A DNA stretch of 33,183 nt from Oscillospiraceae bacterium. Lineage in GTDB: Bacteria; Bacillota; Clostridia; Oscillospirales; Ruminococcaceae. The stretch is from NCBI GenBank assembly GCA_009784625.1, contig WRBI01000030.1:1-33183 (forward strand). Reading direction: 5' to 3'. Positions 1 to 7,377 of this stretch are shown one piece after another. Each line of letters opens with the position of its first letter. Position 1 is the first letter of the stretch. The translations under genes were made by a program, and so were the position numbers. Under the pieces are notes generated by a model that ran no database searches, was not told the DNA's origin, and saw only the letters and a list, made by a program, of their open reading frames with translations.

Positions 1-38
1 ATAAGGCACAGGGTGCCGCCCCCCTTAAGCGGCGTTTT

Positions 39-68
39 GGTTACTTTGGGGCCGAGGCCAAAGTAACC
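39..68. repeat. Perfect 11-bp inverted repeat (REP-like hairpin)
   Basis: GGTTACTTTGG (39-49) pairs exactly with CCAAAGTAACC (58-68) around an 8-base GC-rich loop. A degraded echo of the right arm and the following text (AGTAACCC, then GGG, then CGCCCATTCCAA) recurs at about 330-366, so this looks like part of a dispersed repeat rather than a terminator. No T-run follows the stem. Confidence 0.7.
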
Positions 69-103
69 CCGGGGTTTGGGGCGGGTAGCGCCCATTCCAA
101 TTC

Positions 104-254
104 CATCGGAGATTCCGATAAAAGCCCTTAAGTCCGAAAGGCAAGGACATCGAAGACACATCCAAGCCCCGCACGGCCAAAGTGAAGTACATCGGAGATT
201 CCGATAAAAAGTCCGTAAGCCCGAAAGGCAGGGACATCGAAGACACATTGAAGC
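104..254. repeat. Two imperfect direct repeats of about 64 bp, no gene in 1-428
   Basis: Unit 1 (104-167) and unit 2 (190-254) share CATCGGAGATTCCGATAAAA at the start and GACATCGAAGACACAT near the end, with scattered differences and a few indels between. A third, much weaker copy (CGAAAATTCCG, then CAGCCCTTAA) lies at about 368-392. Short open frames cross the region on the minus strand but have no ribosome binding site and follow the repeat, so I see no gene in 1-428. It lies downstream of panC and may be a decayed repetitive element. Confidence 0.65.
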
Positions 255-428
255 TCTCCACGTTCGAAAGTGAAACCAATTTGCAAGATACCATCACCAT
301 GCGCCCCCCCCACAACTACTGACAACAGCAAGTAACCCGGGTTTTGGGCAGATCGCCCATTCCAAACCTATCGAAAATTCCGGCAGCCCTTAACAGTTTA
401 GACTTAAAGCAAAGCAGCCAAATGCCAT

Positions 429-1280
429 TCATCCCTCACAACTGGCGATAAAGTTATCGATCAACCGGGTCTCTCCGACAAAGACGGCAACAGCCACCAA
501 CACCCGTCCGCACAGGGTTTCGATCTTCTCAATCGTCACCGCATCCACCGCCTCGATATAATCGATCTTGGCCAGCGGTTCAGACTCGATGATCGCTCGC
601 ATGGTTGTGAGGACAGCGGCGGCATTCCGCTCACCTTGCGCGACCATCCGCTCACCTCCAAATACGGCTTTGCTGATAACAACGGCGGCCTGCCGCTCTT
701 TTGAGCTGAGATATGCGTTCCTTGAACTCTTGGCCAGCCCGTCCGCTTCCCGGATGGTCGGGCAGCCGATAATCTGCGTATCCATATCCAAGTCCAGCGC
801 CATCCGGCTGATGACGGCCAACTGCTGTGCGTCTTTTTGCCCAAAGTAGGCCTTGTCAGGCGCGACAATGTTCAGCAGCTTACTGACCACCGTACACACC
901 CCTTGAAAGTGGGTGGGGCGGCTTTTGCCGCAAAGCTCAGCCGTCAAGCCCTCCATCCGCACATATGTCGAGAAGCCGGGCGGGTAAATCTCGTCGGCGG
1001 CTGGGTAAAAAATGAGGTCAACCCCCGCGCTTTTACAAAGGGCTTCGTCCGCGCCAAAGTCTTTGGGGTAACTGGCAAAATCCTCACTGTTCGCGAACTG
1101 AATGGGATTTACAAAGATGCTGACAACCGTGTGGTCATTTTCTTTGATTGACGCTTTGATCAGGCTTAGATGCCCCTCGTGCAAAAAACCCATAGTGGGG
1201 ACGAACCCAACGGTCCGGCCCGATTTTTTCCAGTGCCGGGTCAGCTCTTTGACACCCTTGATTGTATCTGCGGTTTGCAT
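429..1280 (-). CDS. panC: Pantothenate synthetase (pantoate--beta-alanine ligase)
   Basis: PanC condenses pantoate with beta-alanine, using ATP, to make pantothenate in the cytoplasm. The 283-residue product has the usual family length. PTMGFLHEGH at residues 28-37 carries the nucleotide-binding HxGH signature (HEGH 34-37). FVNPIQF (about 57-62) and a KSSRN motif near residue 185, corresponding to the KMSKS-like loop, are also family hallmarks. It is the last gene of the operon. Its ATG lies 6 bases after the panB stop and its weak ribosome binding site lies within the end of panB, so it is probably translationally coupled. No panD (aspartate decarboxylase) is in the window, so beta-alanine must come from elsewhere. 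Identification is secure. Confidence 0.97.
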   Translation of the reverse strand: MQTADTIKGVKELTRHWKKSGRTVGFVPTMGFLHEGHLSLIKASIKENDHTVVSIFVNPIQFANSEDFASYPKDFGADEALCKSAGVDLIFYPAADEIYPPGFSTYVRMEGLTAELCGKSRPTHFQGVCTVVSKLLNIVAPDKAYFGQKDAQQLAVISRMALDLDMDTQIIGCPTIREADGLAKSSRNAYLSSKERQAAVVISKAVFGGERMVAQGERNAAAVLTTMRAIIESEPLAKIDYIEAVDAVTIEKIETLCGRVLVAVAVFVGETRLIDNFIASCEG

Positions 1281-1286
1281 ATAGCG

Positions 1287-2111
1287 CTACAGCCTTTCGA
1301 TGAGATCATCCGGTATAGAAAAAGTGTGTTCGCCGGCCGGGAACCCGCCGCTTTGCACTTGGTCGTGGTATGCGGTAAACGCTTCCCTCATGGTCTCGGC
1401 CAGACACGCGAATTTTTTGACAAACTTGGGTGTAAAATCAGAGTAGATGCCCAGCATGTCCTGGCAGACCAGAACCTGGCCGTCACAGCCATTTCCCGAG
1501 CCAATCCCGATTGTGAATATCTCAAACCGCTCGGTGCACAGCTGCGCCAGCTTGGCCGGTACACACTCGAGCACCACCGCGAACGCGCCGGCCTCCTGTA
1601 CAGCCGCCATGTCGCTGAGCAGTTTTCGCGCCGTCTTTTCGTCCTTGCCCTGCGCTTTAAATCCGCCAAACGCGTTGACCGACTGCGGGGTCATTCCCAA
1701 GTGCGCCATCACCGGGATTCCCGCCTCGACGATCGCTTTGATCTGTGGGCAGACGGACTGGCCGCCCTCCAGCTTGACCGCGTTTGCCCCGGCCTCTTTG
1801 ACCAGCCGCCCCGCGTTGACCAGCGCGTCGTAAACCGAAGCCTGGTAGGACATAAACGGCATATCGACAACCAGCAAAGCGTTCTTGGTTCCGCGCGCGA
1901 CCGCCTTGCCGTGGTGAATCATATCTTCCATTGTGACCGAAAGGGTGTCGGGGTAACCCAAAACCGCGTTGCCCAACGAGTCGCCGACCAGTATGCTGTT
2001 CACCCCGGCCGCATCGATCAGCTTGGCGGTCGGGTAGTCGTATGCGGTCAGCATAGACAGCTTTTTGCCCTCGGCCTTGGCTTTGCGGAAAGTGGTGATT
2101 GTGTTTTTCAT
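1287..2111 (-). CDS. panB: 3-methyl-2-oxobutanoate hydroxymethyltransferase
   Basis: PanB transfers a hydroxymethyl group from methylene-tetrahydrofolate to alpha-ketoisovalerate, giving ketopantoate, the first committed step of pantothenate synthesis. At 274 residues it has the normal length. YDYPTAK (24-30), VGDSLGN (42-48) and DMPFMSYQ (83-90) are classic PanB segments that hold the Mg-binding aspartates, and KLEGG and VLECVPA follow as expected. The ATG overlaps the stop of the upstream panG-like gene by 4 bases (ATGA), so expression is coupled. panC follows after 6 bases. Confidence 0.97.
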   Translation of the reverse strand: MKNTITTFRKAKAEGKKLSMLTAYDYPTAKLIDAAGVNSILVGDSLGNAVLGYPDTLSVTMEDMIHHGKAVARGTKNALLVVDMPFMSYQASVYDALVNAGRLVKEAGANAVKLEGGQSVCPQIKAIVEAGIPVMAHLGMTPQSVNAFGGFKAQGKDEKTARKLLSDMAAVQEAGAFAVVLECVPAKLAQLCTERFEIFTIGIGSGNGCDGQVLVCQDMLGIYSDFTPKFVKKFACLAETMREAFTAYHDQVQSGGFPAGEHTFSIPDDLIERL

Positions 2112-2968
2112 TTTGCGTCCTCCAAAGTTTTGCGAAGGATGTTTTGAATATCCGAGTAATCCCGCGCCGGATGCTTGTCCTTTGCCATTTCACAGAGCCG
2201 CTCAGAAAGCAGCGCATAGACCTGACGTTCCCGGCCTTCCAGGCAATGTAAGTGATCTTGTATGGTTTCTATATCTCCCCGCTCGACCGGCCCGGTCAGA
2301 GTTGGAATCGGGCCAAGCGCGGCGATTTTTTGACAGTGGCCGAGAAAGAGGGTCTGCAAGGCGGCGGCACAGGCTTCATCATCCAAACCGCAATCGGCCA
2401 GCAGCTGCGCGCCGATCTGCGCGACCGCCGCTACCTGGTTGCTCAAGAATACGGCCGCCGCGTGGCAGCGCACCTTTTGATCGGCGGCGATCGGGTAGAC
2501 TGTATTTCCGAGTGATTCGATCAAACCCTTTAGTTCACCCAGCCGGCTGCCCTTTCCCTCTAATGTGAAGAAAGCGCGGTGTATTTCTTTGTACGAGTCG
2601 GTTTTTGAACTGATCGCGAAGAATGGGTGGAGTGAATAGCCTTCGCCGCCCGCCGCCGATATCCCGTCAAAGACCCCGGAAGTCAGCGACCCGCTTGTGT
2701 GGCAGATGATTTTTCCGGCGATTGGCAGTCCGGAAATGTCCCGCCATACCCCCGCGATCTCACCGTCGGGCACCGTCAAAAAGAGCAGTTCACTGGCCGC
2801 GAGTAAATCGGCGGGTGAAGTGAAGTACCCGGTCTTTGTAAAGGCCGCCGCCTGTGCGGCGCTGGCCTGGCTGCGGCTATAGTAGCCTGAAACCAAGAGT
2901 CCCCGCTCGCGGAAATATTTTCCTAAAGTAAACCCGGCCTTTCCCGCGCCGATAAAACCAATCTTCAC
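2108..2968 (-). CDS. panG: PanG-type (Rossmann/DUF2520) probable ketopantoate reductase
   Basis: This NAD(P)-binding protein of 286 residues begins [12 protein letters not shown], whose GAGKAG matches the GxGxxG dinucleotide fold (residues 7-12 from the GTG). The N-terminal half is Rossmann-like. The C-terminal half (from about residue 150, with [14 protein letters not shown]) matches the DUF2520 helical domain. In several Clostridia and in Francisella, a protein of this type (PanG) reduces ketopantoate to pantoate in place of PanE. Its place directly before panB and panC, with a 4-base ATGA overlap, strongly supports that role here. I chose the GTG at 2968 because GGGAG lies 7-9 bases upstream. 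The ATG at 3019 would put the start inside the promoter dyad. The function is inferred from family and context. Confidence 0.85.
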   Translation of the reverse strand: MKIGFIGAGKAGFTLGKYFRERGLLVSGYYSRSQASAAQAAAFTKTGYFTSPADLLAASELLFLTVPDGEIAGVWRDISGLPIAGKIICHTSGSLTSGVFDGISAAGGEGYSLHPFFAISSKTDSYKEIHRAFFTLEGKGSRLGELKGLIESLGNTVYPIAADQKVRCHAAAVFLSNQVAAVAQIGAQLLADCGLDDEACAAALQTLFLGHCQKIAALGPIPTLTGPVERGDIETIQDHLHCLEGRERQVYALLSERLCEMAKDKHPARDYSDIQNILRKTLEDAK

Positions 2969-2999
2969 TCTTACGCTCCCGTCCCGAAAATGGTGGCGA

Positions 3000-3038
3000 A
3001 TGCTATAGAAGTATAGCATGAATAGGGCGCGCAGTCAA
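3000..3038 (-). promoter_or_regulatory. Promoter of the pan operon with overlapping operator-like dyad
   Basis: On the minus strand, TTGACT (3033-3038) and TATACT (3010-3015) are separated by 17 bases, and a TGC extends the -10. The -10 sits in a perfect dyad, ATGCTATA (3000-3007), four bases, then TATAGCAT (3012-3019), which also reaches the predicted start site. A repressor bound there would block polymerase. The leader to the panG GTG would be about 35 bases. Promoter elements and symmetry are seen directly; regulation is inferred. Confidence 0.65.
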
Positions 3039-3216
3039 AGTCTTTTTGCCGCTACAGCCGTTTCGCTTTAAAATCAGCCCGGCGGCTTGCGCGGATTTTT
3101 TTCGCCGGGCAAGGCAGCAGAGAGGGACAAAGCCGGCGCCTGCAAGCAGTAGCAGCAAAGTCCGGCAAAAAAGACTGCGGTGGCGGGTTGGTTTTGGAGG
3201 GGAGCGGCTATATGAT

Positions 3217-3245
3217 TTGCGTCTGGGGCAGCGTATCGATATAAT
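3217..3245 (+). promoter_or_regulatory. Probable promoter of the CAP-domain lipoprotein gene
   Basis: TTGCGT (3217-3222) and a perfect TATAAT (3240-3245) lie 17 bases apart, about 60 bases before the ATG at 3305. Confidence 0.5.
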
Positions 3246-3304
3246 AAACACCACCGGACAGACATATCATATGCATATTGGCATATCTAAGAGAGGTGAA
3301 AAGT

Positions 3305-4093
3305 ATGGATCAGCCGGTGCGCGCGGCCTTGGCGGTTTTGTTGGCTGCCCTGTTACTGCCGGGGTGCGCGGCACAGCCAGCGCAGGAGCTGCCGCCGACC
3401 GAAATGCAATACGCCGATTACACGGCCGAAGACGGTACGCAAATCGGCAGTCCCGCATATGAAACACAGCCGCCTGAAGATTTCGGCCAAGCCGCGGACT
3501 ATGACGAACAGCCACCGGTCGAGCCGTCCCCGGCCGAAGAGGAAGGGGATATCGCTGAGCCGCCGGATGCGCCGCCACAAATCCCGCCGCCGGCCGGGGA
3601 GCCCGCGCCTGTCCAGCCGGCGCCGGCCGCTGATCCGGCGCCTTATCCCCAGCCACAGCCGGCCGTACCTTCGCCGCAGCCGCCGGTCAGTACGCCGCCT
3701 GTCAGTATCAACGCTTTTTATATTGGCGAAGTGGTGCGGCTGGTCAATCTTGAGCGGGAACGAGCGGGGCTAAAACCGCTTGAGGTGAACCACACCCTTG
3801 TGCAGGCCGCACAGATCCGGGCGGGTGAGCTGCCGCACAGCTTTTCGCACAACCGGCCAAACGGCCGGAGATGGAGCACAGTGCTCGACGAGGTTGGCCT
3901 TGATCTTTTCAGCTGGGGCGAAAACATCGCCTACGGCCAGCAAACTCCAGCCGCGGTAGTAGCCGACTGGATGGATTCGCCCACCCACCGGGAAAACATC
4001 CTGCGCGAGCGGTTTACCTTGATCGGGGTGGGCTTTCACCAGGATGAGCGGGGGCGATATCATTGGGTACAGTTGTTTGGGGAATTTCATTAG
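3305..4093 (+). CDS. CAP/SCP-domain lipoprotein
   Basis: The protein has 262 residues from the ATG at 3305, chosen because AGAGAGGTGAA precedes it. An earlier in-frame ATG at 3278 would place nine residues before the signal peptide. Residues 1-20 form a lipoprotein signal ending LLLPGC, with C21 as the likely lipidated cysteine. A long, low-complexity Pro/Ala/Glu-rich linker follows (about 22-135), presumably spanning the wall. The C-terminal 125 residues are a CAP (cysteine-rich secretory/PR-1) domain with VRLVNLERERAGL, a HSFSHNRPNGR segment, GENIAYG and HRENILRERFTLIGVG, the usual order. Bacterial CAP proteins are extracellular, often sporulation- or envelope-associated, and their biochemical role is mostly unknown. 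It is a single gene with its own promoter and terminator. Confidence 0.92.
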   Translation: MDQPVRAALAVLLAALLLPGCAAQPAQELPPTEMQYADYTAEDGTQIGSPAYETQPPEDFGQAADYDEQPPVEPSPAEEEGDIAEPPDAPPQIPPPAGEPAPVQPAPAADPAPYPQPQPAVPSPQPPVSTPPVSINAFYIGEVVRLVNLERERAGLKPLEVNHTLVQAAQIRAGELPHSFSHNRPNGRRWSTVLDEVGLDLFSWGENIAYGQQTPAAVVADWMDSPTHRENILRERFTLIGVGFHQDERGRYHWVQLFGEFH

Positions 4094-4094
4094 C

Positions 4095-4128
4095 AAAAAC
4101 GAGCGGCCGGTGTGGCCGCTCGTTTTTT
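4095..4128. terminator. Bidirectional intrinsic terminator
   Basis: ACGAGCGGCC (4099-4108) pairs with GGCCGCTCGT (4114-4123) around a 5-base loop, flanked by an A-run on the left and TTTTTT on the right. The A/T flanks extend the stem and allow termination of the CAP gene (+) and of the alcohol dehydrogenase gene (-), which converge here. Confidence 0.9.
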
Positions 4129-4143
4129 ATTTGGTCGCCGCAA

Positions 4144-5340
4144 TTACTTGGCGGCTAGTTTATAGATGGCCAAAATATCCTGCCAGTAGAGTTTTTTCAG
4201 ACCGCCCAGCGGCTTTTCGGTTTGACCGGGTGAGAGGCGGGTGTGTGTCCCCTGTTTGGCCATCATCTCCAGCTTGTCCTCCCCGATTCCGAGTTCAGCC
4301 AGCGTGCCGGGCAGGCCGATTCGCTTGAAAAATGCGCGCAAGCGGTCAATCCCCTCCAGAACAATGGCGTCCGGGTCGCGAAAACTTCCATCAACACCCA
4401 TCACATTTACCGCGAACTGCACGAACATGGGGACATTCTCTTTGTAGACGTAGGTCATCCAGGCCGGGGTCAGGACAGCCAACCCGCCGCCGTGAGGCAC
4501 ATCATAATAGGCGGACAGCTCATGTTCCATGTCGTGGCAGCCCCAATCCTGCTCGCGGCCCATCCCGAACAGGCCGCCGTGGGCGGTAAAGCCGCCAAAG
4601 CCGATCTCGGCCCAGGCGTCATAGTCCTCCATGTTCCCGTATACAACCGGCGCGTATTTGATGATGGTGCGCAAGTTGGCTTCGATCAGCCGGTCGGTCA
4701 GGTCGGTGTTTTGGGTGTTGGTGAAGTAGCGCTCAAACAGGTGGCTCATAATATCGGCCACACCGTATCCCAGCTGCGCCTTGGGCAGAGTAAAGAACAA
4801 CTCCGGGTTGAGGATCGAAAAGAGCGGGCGAAGCAGATTGTGGTTGTAGGGGTATTTGCGGCTGTTCTCTTCATCGGTGATAACCGTGCCCTCACTCGAT
4901 TCGCTTCCGGCGGCGGGGATGGTCAGGATGGTGGCCACTGGCATGGCTTTCGTGATGCTTATGCTGTTGTCCTGATAAAGCTCCCAAACATCGCCGTCGT
5001 AGCAAACGCCGGCGGCGATTGCCTTGGCCGAATCGATGACGCTGCCGCCGCCCACCGCGAGAATCAGTTCAGCCCCTTCTTTTTTGGAAAGGGCAATCCC
5101 CTCGCGCACCAGTGTCAGCCGCGGGTTCGGCTTGACCCCGCCCAGCTCGGCCCAGCCGATTCCCGCGCCTTTCAGCGACGCAATCACCTGGTCGTACAGC
5201 CCGGATTTCTTGATCGAGCCCCCGCCGTAGTGCAGAAGCACTTTCTTAATCCCGTACCCTTTTAGCAGGTCCCCGACCTGTTTTTGTGTGTCTTTTCCAA
5301 AGACAATCCGCGAGGGTGCGTGGTAATCGAAGTTTAACAT
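4144..5340 (-). CDS. Iron-containing alcohol dehydrogenase (butanol dehydrogenase-like)
   Basis: This 398-residue type III (iron-dependent) alcohol dehydrogenase is nearest in look to the NAD(P)H-dependent butanol dehydrogenases BdhA/YqhD. Evidence: opening NFDYHAPSRIVFGKDT, the nucleotide-binding GGGSVIDSAKAIAAG near residue 100, and the metal-site region GVADIMSHLFERYF plus HDMEHELSAYYDVPHGGG, which supplies the conserved aspartate and histidines. It would reduce aldehydes to alcohols in the cytoplasm during fermentation, or detoxify reactive aldehydes. GGAGAGGA lies before the ATG. It is a single gene with its own promoter. The exact substrate cannot be read from sequence. Confidence 0.93.
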   Translation of the reverse strand: MLNFDYHAPSRIVFGKDTQKQVGDLLKGYGIKKVLLHYGGGSIKKSGLYDQVIASLKGAGIGWAELGGVKPNPRLTLVREGIALSKKEGAELILAVGGGSVIDSAKAIAAGVCYDGDVWELYQDNSISITKAMPVATILTIPAAGSESSEGTVITDEENSRKYPYNHNLLRPLFSILNPELFFTLPKAQLGYGVADIMSHLFERYFTNTQNTDLTDRLIEANLRTIIKYAPVVYGNMEDYDAWAEIGFGGFTAHGGLFGMGREQDWGCHDMEHELSAYYDVPHGGGLAVLTPAWMTYVYKENVPMFVQFAVNVMGVDGSFRDPDAIVLEGIDRLRAFFKRIGLPGTLAELGIGEDKLEMMAKQGTHTRLSPGQTEKPLGGLKKLYWQDILAIYKLAAK

Positions 5341-5399
5341 CGGTGTCCTCTCCTTTGCTGTCGGTATGTTTGGGTAATTTTGCCTATGTCGTTACATTC

Positions 5400-5428
5400 A
5401 TTATAAACGCAAGGGGCGGGATTGTCGA
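5400..5428 (-). promoter_or_regulatory. Probable promoter of the alcohol dehydrogenase gene
   Basis: On the minus strand, TCGACA (5423-5428) and a perfect TATAAT (5400-5405) are 17 bases apart, leaving a leader of roughly 55 bases. Confidence 0.6.
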
Positions 5429-5460
5429 GAGGTGCCCTAAATTTTTGTAAGACAAAATAT

Positions 5461-5495
5461 GCAAGGGCGAGAGGCCCATTGCCCCTCGCCCTTGC
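5461..5495. repeat. 15-bp stem-loop between alcohol dehydrogenase and DUF3825 relic
   Basis: GCAAGGGCGAG (5461-5471) is a perfect inverted match to CTCGCCCTTGC (5485-5495). Read from the minus strand, the stem extends to 15 pairs with one G-U wobble and a 5-base loop. TATTTTGT follows on the minus strand, so it could be a weak terminator downstream of the DUF3825 relic. It lies upstream of the alcohol dehydrogenase promoter, so it is not an attenuator for that gene. Confidence 0.6.
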
Positions 5496-5635
5496 TAACC
5501 CAAACGCAGTTCCTTGTTCCAAACCAAACGTTAATCTACAAAAGCCGCATTACGAAAACCCAAACATCGATCAAGCTAAAGTTGCGGCTCGGTGGTATGA
5601 TATCACAACATACTATGAATGTCAATATTAAAATG

Positions 5636-6299
5636 TTACAAGGGGTCAAGCCAATAACTGTCCGGACGTGCTATCAGTCTCGCGTTATTATATGCCATCT
5701 CACAAATTAAGCAAGTGTGGCCAGCATATTGGCGCGTTGTGTCGCTCTTTGATATCGCAAGTGCAAGATCCGGCTTGTCTCCATTTGTCAAGTAAAGAGG
5801 AATCAGGAGCTGTATACGTCCTTTAAACCATTGGGGGACAACTGTCTTGTAATTTGCGCGTATTCTTTGTTTTGTCTTTTCGATTGATCCGTTTATTAAG
5901 TCTTGGCACGCTCCTTTTCCCAGGGCGCGTATGTTTTTTGGTATGCGCATAAAATTTTCTGCTTCATCCAAGATGTGATTCCATTGCGGTACTATTTGAT
6001 AGCAAAAGTCAAATATGAGTTGACTGGGGTCGGAAAAGTAATCTGCTCATCTAAGCTCCGCGCCGTTGATTCCAAAGCGGTTATTTAATGTATATTCCGT
6101 TTGAAAAGAGTGGAAGCGCCAAAGTTGCTTATTCAGCACACGATTCTTATCGCAATAAAAGAAAATTTGCTGCCAGTTTTTGTCAAACAACCCAGTGTTA
6201 AAGCACGCTTTGTCATCCGCATCATACAAGATATTCTTTTTTTCCAGCTCAGGTGCATCGTTATATTCAGCAAATAGCTTATCAAATGTATACTTTATG
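5636..6299 (-). pseudogene. Truncated DUF3825 protein with an in-frame stop
   Basis: On the minus strand one continuous frame runs from about 6299 to the stop at 5636-5638, broken only by TGA at 6047-6049. Before the break it reads YIKYTFDKLFAEYND, then CFNTGLFDKNWQQIFFY. After it come ADYFSDPSQLIFDF, then PQWNHILDEAENF, RIRANYKTVVPQWFKGR and a C-terminus MAYNNARLIARPDSYWLDP. These segments match the conserved core and C-terminal signature of DUF3825 proteins as I know the family. The N-terminus is missing: coding similarity ends where a copy of the GGGCGTGTTGACACA repeat end begins (6302). Most likely a gene truncated by that element and then hit by a nonsense mutation. DUF3825 has no firmly assigned function. 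The piece downstream of the stop (111 residues from ATG 5971) lacks most of the domain. Confidence 0.72.
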
Positions 6300-6316
6300 T
6301 AGGGCGTGTTGACACA
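6300..6316. repeat. Solo terminal repeat of the MITE-like element
   Basis: TA followed by GGGCGTGTTGACACA (6302-6316) is identical to the first 15 bases of the complete element at 6991. The rest of the element is absent. It marks the broken 5' edge of the DUF3825 relic, suggesting insertion followed by deletion. Confidence 0.6.
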
Positions 6317-6350
6317 TGAGCCCTCCTCGTCTTTCTATACTTAAACACCA

Positions 6351-6391
6351 AGCAAAATCCCCACCAGCTATTTGCTTGCGGGGATTTTGCT
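6351..6391. terminator. Probable intrinsic terminator downstream of the tRNA pair
   Basis: AGCAAAATCCCC (6351-6362) is a perfect 12-bp inverted match to GGGGATTTTGCT (6380-6391), followed on the plus strand by TTTT. It lies directly beyond the 3' end of the minus-strand tRNA-Glu and most likely ends that transcript. Confidence 0.7.
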
Positions 6392-6394
6392 TTT

Positions 6395-6469
6395 TGGTGA
6401 CCCGTAGGGGAATCGAACCCCTGTTACCGCCGTGAAAGGGCGGTGTCTTAACCGCTTGACCAACGGGCC
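6395..6469 (-). tRNA. tRNA-Glu (TTC)
   Basis: A full cloverleaf can be folded: acceptor GGCCCGT with ACGGGTC, anticodon stem CCGCC/GGCGG with loop CTTTCAC giving anticodon TTC, T-arm AGGGG/CCCCT with GTTCGATTC, discriminator A and an encoded CCA (6395-6397). The mature body is 72 bases (6398-6469). It lies downstream of the tRNA-Met in the same transcript. Confidence 0.97.
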
Positions 6470-6514
6470 GTATTAAGAGGCGGAGATCAATGCCCGCCTC
6501 GCCTTATTCGGGCT

Positions 6515-6591
6515 TGGTAGCGGCAACTGGATTTGAACCAGTGACACTCCGGGTATGAACCGAATGCTCTAGCCAACTGAGCTATGCCGCC
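6515..6591 (-). tRNA. tRNA-Met (CAT), elongator type
   Basis: The acceptor GGCGGCA pairs with TGCCGCT (1:72 is a G-U), the anticodon stem is TTCGG/CCGGA with loop TTCATAC (anticodon CAT), and the T-loop is TTCAAAT. Discriminator A and CCA are encoded (6515-6517). The anticodon stem lacks the three G-C pairs typical of initiator tRNA, so I call it an elongator. It is the first gene after the promoter at 6616-6644. Confidence 0.95.
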
Positions 6592-6615
6592 ACGACTGCT
6601 TGTATCAACTCAGCT

Positions 6616-6644
6616 ATTATAACCTATCAACTTTGGTTTGTCAA
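6616..6644 (-). promoter_or_regulatory. Consensus promoter of the tRNA-Met/tRNA-Glu transcript
   Basis: On the minus strand, perfect TTGACA (6639-6644) and perfect TATAAT (6616-6621) are separated by exactly 17 bases, as expected for a strong stable-RNA promoter. It is divergent from the tRNA-Val promoter. Confidence 0.88.
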
Positions 6645-6700
6645 CCATTACTTTTGTCGACGATTTTCTGATCACCTCTGGCATATTTTCACATTTGTGC

Positions 6701-6729
6701 TTGCATTTTTCTGCGCATTTGACTATAAT
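6701..6729 (+). promoter_or_regulatory. Promoter of tRNA-Val
   Basis: TTGCAT (6701-6706), a 17-base spacer and perfect TATAAT (6724-6729), 12 bases before the tRNA. Confidence 0.8.
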
Positions 6730-6740
6730 ACAATAATGAT

Positions 6741-6817
6741 GGGGATATAGCTCAGCTGGTTAGAGCGCACGCTTCACATGCGTGAGGTCATGGGTTCGAG
6801 CCCCTTTATCCCCACCA
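6741..6817 (+). tRNA. tRNA-Val (CAC)
   Basis: The acceptor GGGGATA pairs with TATCCCC. The D-arm is GCTC with GAGC. The anticodon stem CACGC/GCGTG holds loop TTCACAT, anticodon CAC, which reads GTG valine codons. The T-loop TTCGAGC sits on a stem with one mismatch, and CCA is encoded (6815-6817). It is transcribed alone from the promoter at 6701-6729. Confidence 0.95.
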
Positions 6818-6925
6818 CCGGGGACGGTCCCGGAGCCAATGTCGCGTTCTCACGTTTTGAGGGCGCGATACTTTTTTGCTCGCGGCCATGCGTTTGTCGT
6901 TATGAACACTCGTACCATTGCAGTC

Positions 6926-6973
6926 AAATCCGAACCGCTCCCCGATTTTTGCTGTCGGCAAGGGTTCGGATTT
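6926..6973 (+). terminator. Stem-loop, probable terminator after tRNA-Val
   Basis: AAATCCGAACC (6926-6936) is a perfect inverted match to GGTTCGGATTT (6963-6973), followed by ATCCTTTATTT. The loop contains a 17-base string (6935-6951) found identically at 25800-25816. I see no gene in 6818-6990. Confidence 0.55.
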
Positions 6974-6990
6974 ATCCTTTATTTAAGCTA

Positions 6991-7193
6991 GGGCGTGTTG
7001 ACACAAAGCTGAACGCCCGTGTTTTGGTGAATTTTGAGCCTTACTTCGTTGTCGTTACAAAGTACTGACGATGAGCGCCCATACAGCGAAGAGTCTCAGC
7101 GGAATACATATAGTATTCCTTCTTCCTCCTCCGCCTTGAAATGCTCGAAAATTCACTCAAAATCCGTGCATTCCCATTTGTTTCAACACACCC
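6991..7193. mobile_element. Complete 203-bp MITE-like element
   Basis: The element starts GGGCGTGTTGACACAAA and ends with TTTGTTTCAACACACCC, inverted terminal repeats of 17 bases with two mismatches. It is flanked by TA on both sides (6989-6990 and 7194-7195), the target duplication typical of IS630/mariner-type insertions. It encodes no transposase, so it must have been moved in trans. An internal dyad GGAATAC (7101-7107) / GTATTCC (7113-7119) is kept in the other long copy. About 160 bp are nearly identical, in inverse orientation, to 33024-33183. The small open frame within it is a by-product of the repeat. Confidence 0.8.
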
Positions 7194-7377
7194 TAATAGC
7201 GGCGGATTCAATTTCTGACTTGCCAAATCTCCTCATCCGTAAGAATAGAAAATCATGCTGTATATTGCGGAGGGCTTGACGGTTTGAGTGCGATGTTGCG
7301 TGCGATATATGGTATGATTTTTATAGAAAGGCATTTGCGGCGACAGAAGTTCTAAAAACGATGTGCGGTACACCAAA

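Noticed and set aside
104-254. CRISPR array
   Set aside because: Only two units of about 64 bp with a 22-base separation and no cas genes, so they are simple direct repeats.
1170-2147. 325-codon plus-strand open frame
   Set aside because: It is antisense to panB and panC, has no ribosome binding site, and its translation has no family pattern. It is a by-product of GC-rich third positions.
4243-5265. 340-codon plus-strand open frame
   Set aside because: Antisense shadow of the alcohol dehydrogenase gene, with no domain signature.
7034-7279. 81-codon plus-strand frame and its near-identical relative at the window end
   Set aside because: Both are the translation of the MITE-like repeat, lack ribosome binding sites and run out into unrelated flanks.
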